Shown here in pieces: positions 34,701 to 36,352 of a stretch of DNA of 36,352 nucleotides (positions are counted from its first letter, which is position 1; the number at the start of each line of letters is the position of its first letter). Location of the stretch: NCBI GenBank assembly GCA_017524805.1, contig JAFXUX010000020.1:1-36352 (forward strand), given 5' to 3'. Position numbers and translations under genes: made by a program. A model generated the notes under the pieces. It did no database searches, was not told where the DNA came from, and saw only the letters and a program-made list of their open reading frames with translations. Origin of the DNA: Candidatus Methanomethylophilaceae archaeon (GTDB lineage Archaea; Thermoplasmatota; Thermoplasmata; Methanomassiliicoccales; Methanomethylophilaceae).

Positions 34701-35654
34701 ACCGTCGCCACCTACGCATTCTGCAACACGGGCATCACCTCTCTGGACATCCCCGGAGACAATGTGGTCCTCGAGGACAGCGTGTTCAGCGCCTGCAAGG
34801 ATATGACCAGCATAACATTCAGCGGGCACGGCGCAGTCATAGGCAAGAACGCATTCTACAAGAACAACGGAGTCAGCAGCGTAGATCTGTCCACCGTGGA
34901 ATCCGTCGGACCGAAGGCGTTCTCCTATTGCTACGGGCTCACGTCGCTGACCATAACCAGCAACATACGCGTGCTGTACCAGTACACGTTCTTCCAGTGC
35001 ACGAACCTGAAGGACCTGACGATCGAATACGGCGTCCAGAAGATAGGCGCCAGCGCGTTCAGCGGATGCGTCTCCCTGGAGAACGTTTCCATGCCCAAGT
35101 CTTTGATCTACATGGGCGACAACGTATTCCACGGCCTGAAGTTCCTCGACCTCAACGGGGAGCCCATGGACGCCACCGTCAAGAACCTCCGCGGACACTT
35201 CTTCACCGGAACCGGCAAGATCCTCCGCGAGACCGCCGATCTGGTGATCGACGAGGAATTCACCTCCGGAGGGCTGACCTACAAGGTGGCTTCGACCGAC
35301 CCGCGCGAAGTGGCTCTCATCGGATTCGACGAGGCCGTCACCTCCATCCCCAGCTCCGTGATATACAAGGGCTGGGAGATCCCGGTCGCCTACATCGGCG
35401 AGAAGGCGCTCTTCAGCTGCGAGACGCTGACATCGGCCGATCTGACGAACGCGAAGTCCATCGGCGCCAAGGCATTTGCCTACTGCCACTCCCTCGCGGA
35501 TGTGTCGTTCGGCAAGGGCCTCCAGACCGTGGGAGGATACGCGTTCTACGACCTGTCCTTCTACGACGGAGCCAAGAAGATTTCGGCGTCCGCCGCCAAC
35601 CTGAAGGGACATACCTTCAGCGGATCGGACTCGAACCTATACCTTGTAAAGTGA
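28788..35654 (+). CDS. Giant BspA/InlB-type surface protein
   Basis: The 2288-residue protein starts at ATG 28788 behind GGAGAT (spacing seven). Residues 20-40 are a hydrophobic signal segment (ILAVFIAILSLFAIFTVAS). Residues about 100-270 are BspA-type leucine-rich repeats (IPDSVTTIGFDAFDNC and similar). Residues about 545-1430 hold a row of InlB-type repeats, each with a YTVTF-like strand, a GY-F-W centre and a closing AQW or AKW. From about 1430 to the end come five tandem modules, each opening with a G-x-x-F-x-x-x-x-L-x-Y pattern (GETFVYENITY, GETFDYGDLKY, GYEFKTHGFLY, GDRFTYTGLKY, DEEFTSGGLTY) and containing BspA repeats with KAFANC. The last module ends at the C-terminus with no membrane span or sorting signal. 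A role in adhesion to host or microbes is inferred. Confidence 0.93.
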   Translation: MTKQMCASPAGHAEAFRPIHILAVFIAILSLFAIFTVASNDSDALSFWDDDEIIHYYQPDGVDWVAADGIADKIADITVPAQIEHDGVTYQVKAVDFSGEKYLISAKLSYGIEIIGLSNGFYSCNNLRYVEIPDSVTTIGFDAFDNCRSLYHLYLPDSVTSIADWAFSNSALVSIRLPESDGFTTMPNYLFSGCNQLTSVVIPSNVTTIADHCFSDCDSLEQIVIPENVKSIGEGAFSGCDALTFIDLRCDETTNFGYYSLWGASGIDGALKVRTSIPIETFLEADAFRDGTQVGPNLEFGYHFHGNTNGWELANHEWDLVDGYLKVWAVSPDNTVLGEDGGELFYVVDRENYNAFSVKKLIRQVEFVNDPSNGKYLLTSVGYDAFYGVLATSFILPEGMESIMSYSIDTPGYVKIPDSIETWECNMRPLNTVIISDSNVPEGLCVGNEANSVIITVGSDFVEDGIIQTYNDHIHNGDGILYLVGKTPMISKINSAGLEIDVRYISDTDGKVYHFDSDKWKWVQDTDLRTVQFEFNDGSGLYTRKVVKDTIGDAGITYLPDKSFAGWFLPGGVFVSPDASVSSVMGSSYLKTLYGRWNGAMVELGSGVTLTVDGTSYTGYATVPLGKTAAVSFEDGLELYYAPGFSVSGNKLTPIAGCQTYAVMAQPAANTLVTLNLNGGTGSFTSFNVAIGGSVPASFKAPEKTGYDFGGYNNSNGTTVITAKGAFVRNVSGYTDRNGLWTNENSAVTLEAKWTAHTTKVILHNMGVVPDAEYTATYGMDFPNIQAPSSEMARFDGYYDAVDAQGNPSGMLINKGGWTNIDSSVNPLFDGYTWKGDIPAYDLYAKWVPKYTVVNDDDGRSYELSGNDALDLGQPSKAGYTLSGWLLTGDVNYSTAVYGTEGSVTKKIVEGTAFKASKGDTWVASLSSAVGGTVHAVPQWTPIRYKVTFDLDGGTGSYSDKTFTYDSKYAISEPSKEGYVFLGWTVTCDALSWAACSDSKNGTYRWMSSTSPEKNSTSGSPLYVMNLSSDASKTAALVAHWAPGTYSLSFDPNAIDATGSMSIQTIYIDTSEYIQWADFSRTGYSFMGWATSAGGAVVYENHQLVSNIAEKDQILTLYAVWKINQYTIHFANTGSSVIPDITQDYGTAITAPADPVLPRYTFAGWVPQVPAVMPAEDVTVTAKWEVGTYTVTFSANGGSGAMSPQSVAYELTVPLKSNEFTKTGYRFASWNTAKDGSGTSYQDKESVYNLDDVILYAQWAPITYTVKFHDNTGNTPESTATQSMTYGKSATLKANTFTNAPYKFLSWNTKADGTGTSYADKAAVKNLTKTDRDTVDLYAQWDSPTTSIIMDKGDGDSSGAAAAKYGAKAASITKPAASDYLRLVGYYSGDILVINPDGSFPTSAIGFVTDGVWRYAEETLTLTAKWKAPYEVGETFVYENITYIITSINPNKAAAVNVDKPAAVIEIASEADHMNGRFSITSLAKNSFSGCASAEEVTIPSSIASIGSGSFSGITFYDIDGTTVLQKTAAALKGHTYSGGNGKLVREGIAPGETFDYGDLKYKVTSVSPNYEASVIGYNGKMTNLIVPATASCKGVNMAVTSIESQAFYSCSTMVTASIGNVASIGSKAFANCVALKTVDSGDDLKTIGSYAFYNCPALEYVKVPSSVASIGTAAFSGLTFYDADGETKLSTNALPGYIYKGAGDKTLVRQVQLYVGYEFKTHGFLYTVTSLNPAKVALSGYVGKPVDVVVPNEISYGGSKIIVDSIGAKAFYGCTTLKSIDTGDATTIGSKAFANCSNLETVKMSAASKIDSYAFFGCPALKSIQFSSSLRTIGASAFQGTTFLKMDGTAVSAAADLKGYLFEGSNGVLKKNAFKEGDRFTYTGLKYKVINIDPLKVSLVGYEGVITHLTVPGNVEFKGESLFVATIGTKAFYGNLDLKYTDLGYVNYVGLKAFANCTNLTTLIVPKSVTTVATYAFCNTGITSLDIPGDNVVLEDSVFSACKDMTSITFSGHGAVIGKNAFYKNNGVSSVDLSTVESVGPKAFSYCYGLTSLTITSNIRVLYQYTFFQCTNLKDLTIEYGVQKIGASAFSGCVSLENVSMPKSLIYMGDNVFHGLKFLDLNGEPMDATVKNLRGHFFTGTGKILRETADLVIDEEFTSGGLTYKVASTDPREVALIGFDEAVTSIPSSVIYKGWEIPVAYIGEKALFSCETLTSADLTNAKSIGAKAFAYCHSLADVSFGKGLQTVGGYAFYDLSFYDGAKKISASAANLKGHTFSGSDSNLYLVK
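33079..35651 (+). repeat. Five tandem BspA modules in the surface-protein gene
   Basis: Module starts lie near 33079, 33439, 33932, 34416 and 35249. Modules two and three are each about 485-495 bases, the fourth is longer (about 830), and the first and last are shorter. Each closes with a segment like LKGYxFxG before the next G-x-x-F opening. They are similar at protein level and diverged at DNA level. Confidence 0.7.
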
Positions 35655-35658
35655 AACC

Positions 35659-35687
35659 CAGGGGCTTCGGCCCCCAAAAACCTTTTT
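35659..35687 (+). terminator. Hairpin terminator after the giant surface-protein gene
   Basis: GGGGCTTCGGCCCC forms a stable stem with a TTCGG-type loop, followed by AAAAACCTTTTT. It starts seven bases after the stop codon. Confidence 0.7.
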
Positions 35688-35750
35688 GAAACCATTTCAG
35701 CCCCGTTTTCCCTCGCTTCTGATGGCCTTGCGACTTATTGATGGCAATCG

Positions 35751-35760
35751 TTAAATATAA
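35751..35760 (+). promoter_or_regulatory. TATA box of the 5S rRNA gene
   Basis: TTAAATATAA is centred 25 bases before the predicted 5' end of 5S rRNA at 35780. Confidence 0.65.
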
Positions 35761-35779
35761 CAAATATATCCAGCAATTC

Positions 35780-35903
35780 GGCAAGACGGCCATAGCGGCG
35801 GGGAAACACCCGGTCCCATCCCGAACCCGGCAGTAAAGTCCGCCCGCGTACCTGTCTGTACTGTATTGCGCAAGCGTACGGGAACTCAAGCACGCTGTCT
35901 GCC
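35780..35903 (+). rRNA. rrf: 5S ribosomal RNA
   Basis: The sequence carries the conserved 5S core: GGCCATAGCGGCGGGG, then CACCCGGTCCCATCCCGAACC and CGGCAGTAAAGTCCGCCCGCG. The ends pair to form helix I (GGCAAGAC with GTCTGCC, one base bulged). The length of about 124 bases is normal. It stands alone with its own promoter and is followed by a T-rich stop (ACTTTTCTTTC), so it is not part of a 16S-23S operon. Exact ends are estimated from pairing. Confidence 0.93.
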
Positions 35904-35915
35904 ACTTTTCTTTCA
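35904..35915 (+). terminator. T-rich stop of the 5S rRNA gene
   Basis: ACTTTTCTTTCA directly follows helix I of the 5S rRNA, which is the usual archaeal form of terminator. Confidence 0.5.
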
Positions 35916-36036
35916 ATTATTCGGTTAAACGCCGTTATCGATCCGTTCTCCTCGTCTCCTTTCATGGCAGATCATACGGTGGCAGCCCAACATCGATACT
36001 CATTCATCACTATGATTGGCAATAATTGTAAGAAAA

Positions 36037-36047
36037 AATAATATTAC
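36037..36047 (+). promoter_or_regulatory. TATA box of the short membrane-protein gene
   Basis: AATAATATTAC is centred about 24 bases before the ATG at 36065 and predicts a leaderless message. Confidence 0.45.
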
Positions 36048-36064
36048 AAAGCGATTCCGACTTC

Positions 36065-36289
36065 ATGAACAAAACTATTCTGATAATCGTAGCCGTAGTG
36101 GCGGCCATCGCGGTGGTTGCGCTAGCGGCATTCGTCCTTCTCAGCGGGCCCAAATGGGACGACCCTGTGGACAACTGGGTTCTGAGCCAGGACGTCAACG
36201 AAGGCGATTATCTTGACTTGGACATTAGACTTTGCTTCGGAACCTGTTTTTTCGTGAAACCACCATATATGAAACTAACTGTCCAATGA
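36065..36289 (+). pseudogene. N-terminal fragment of a membrane-anchored protein, probably interrupted
   Basis: The 74-codon frame starts with one membrane segment (ILIIVAVVAAIAVVALAAFVLL, residues 5-26) and then an outer-domain-like stretch, KWDDPVDNWVLSQDVNEGDY. After LDLDI (about residue 54) the character changes: RLCFGTCFFVKPPYMKLTVQ looks unlike the preceding part, and the stop codon lies inside the left arm of the inverted repeat at 36277-36289. Membrane-anchored proteins of this sort, such as the one at 12000-12506, are usually over 150 residues. I infer that an inserted sequence joins the gene near 36225 and cuts it. It could instead be a real short protein. Confidence 0.5.
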
Positions 36290-36338
36290 GGATAGCCAGC
36301 ATTCTGCAATAATTAAGAAAATGAGTCATTGGACAGTT
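36277..36338. repeat. 13-bp perfect inverted repeat at the window end
   Basis: AACTGTCCAATGA (36277-36289) and TCATTGGACAGTT (36326-36338) are exact reverse complements separated by 36 bases. They may be the ends of a small non-coding mobile element, a terminal repeat of a larger one that continues to the right, or a transcription stop. Confidence 0.6.
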
Positions 36339-36352
36339 GGCGATTCTGAGGG

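Noticed and set aside
33783-35612. Long open frame antisense to the giant surface-protein gene (609 codons)
   Set aside because: The repeats in its product are only the mirror of the module repeats on the coding strand.
33079-35651. CRISPR-like array in the repetitive part of the surface-protein gene
   Set aside because: The repeats are long, in frame and degenerate at DNA level; they encode protein modules. No array of short identical repeats with spacers exists in the window.

Overview
The window comes from a methanogenic archaeon, most probably a host-associated member of the Methanomassiliicoccales (Methanomethylophilaceae type). The evidence is a complete methyl-coenzyme M reductase operon in the order mcrB-mcrD-mcrG-mcrA with no mcrC inside it, a corrinoid-dependent methyltransferase of the MtaA/MtbA family close by, archaeosine synthase ArcS, an archaeal ether-lipid prenyltransferase, a solitary 5S rRNA gene away from any 16S/23S genes, and many promoters with a TATA box about 25 nt before the start codon. 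No 16S, 23S or pyl gene is present, so the order-level placement is inference.

Layout. (1) 1-4028, minus strand: a huge secreted adhesin-like protein with InlB-type repeats, cut by the window start. (2) 4423-8919, minus strand: mcrB-D-G-A followed by a DUF2098 gene, with a T-rich stop signal at 4381-4397. (3) 9206-11067, minus: a DUF169 protein and a methylcobamide:CoM methyltransferase. (4) 11249-15269: phosphoesterase, membrane-anchored protein, YprB-like nuclease (plus strand), ornithine carbamoyltransferase argF and a protein with five zinc ribbons. (5) 15488-17638: a large unknown protein with a GT-B-like core between Sel1-like ends. (6) 17876-19970: tRNA-His(GTG), the RNA ligase rtcB, and a PUA-domain protein. 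(7) 20064-23016: a DUF368 (PopT-like) polyprenyl-phosphate transporter, a 420-bp gene-free stretch with strong dyad symmetry (possible structured RNA), and arcS. (8) 23103-25306: pyrB-pyrI, a P-loop kinase and a small TBP-like protein, probably one operon. (9) 25348-28488: a DUF92 membrane protein, a thymidylate-kinase-like protein, a VTE5/SEC59-type CTP-dependent prenol kinase and a UbiA-type DGGGP synthase. (10) 28788-35654: a 2288-residue BspA/InlB-type surface protein. (11) 35780-36352: 5S rRNA, then a short membrane-protein reading frame that seems to be cut by a sequence carrying a 13-bp inverted repeat.

How the genes work together. The methyltransferase passes methyl groups to coenzyme M and MCR reduces methyl-CoM to methane; this is the energy core. 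Around it lie amino-acid and pyrimidine synthesis (argF, pyrBI), tRNA modification and repair (arcS, rtcB), and an isoprenoid-lipid cluster whose members could together phosphorylate free geranylgeraniol-type alcohols and use them for ether-lipid synthesis. The two giant repeat proteins at the ends fit contact with a gut community or host surface. No CRISPR array, no complete insertion sequence and no prophage gene was seen.
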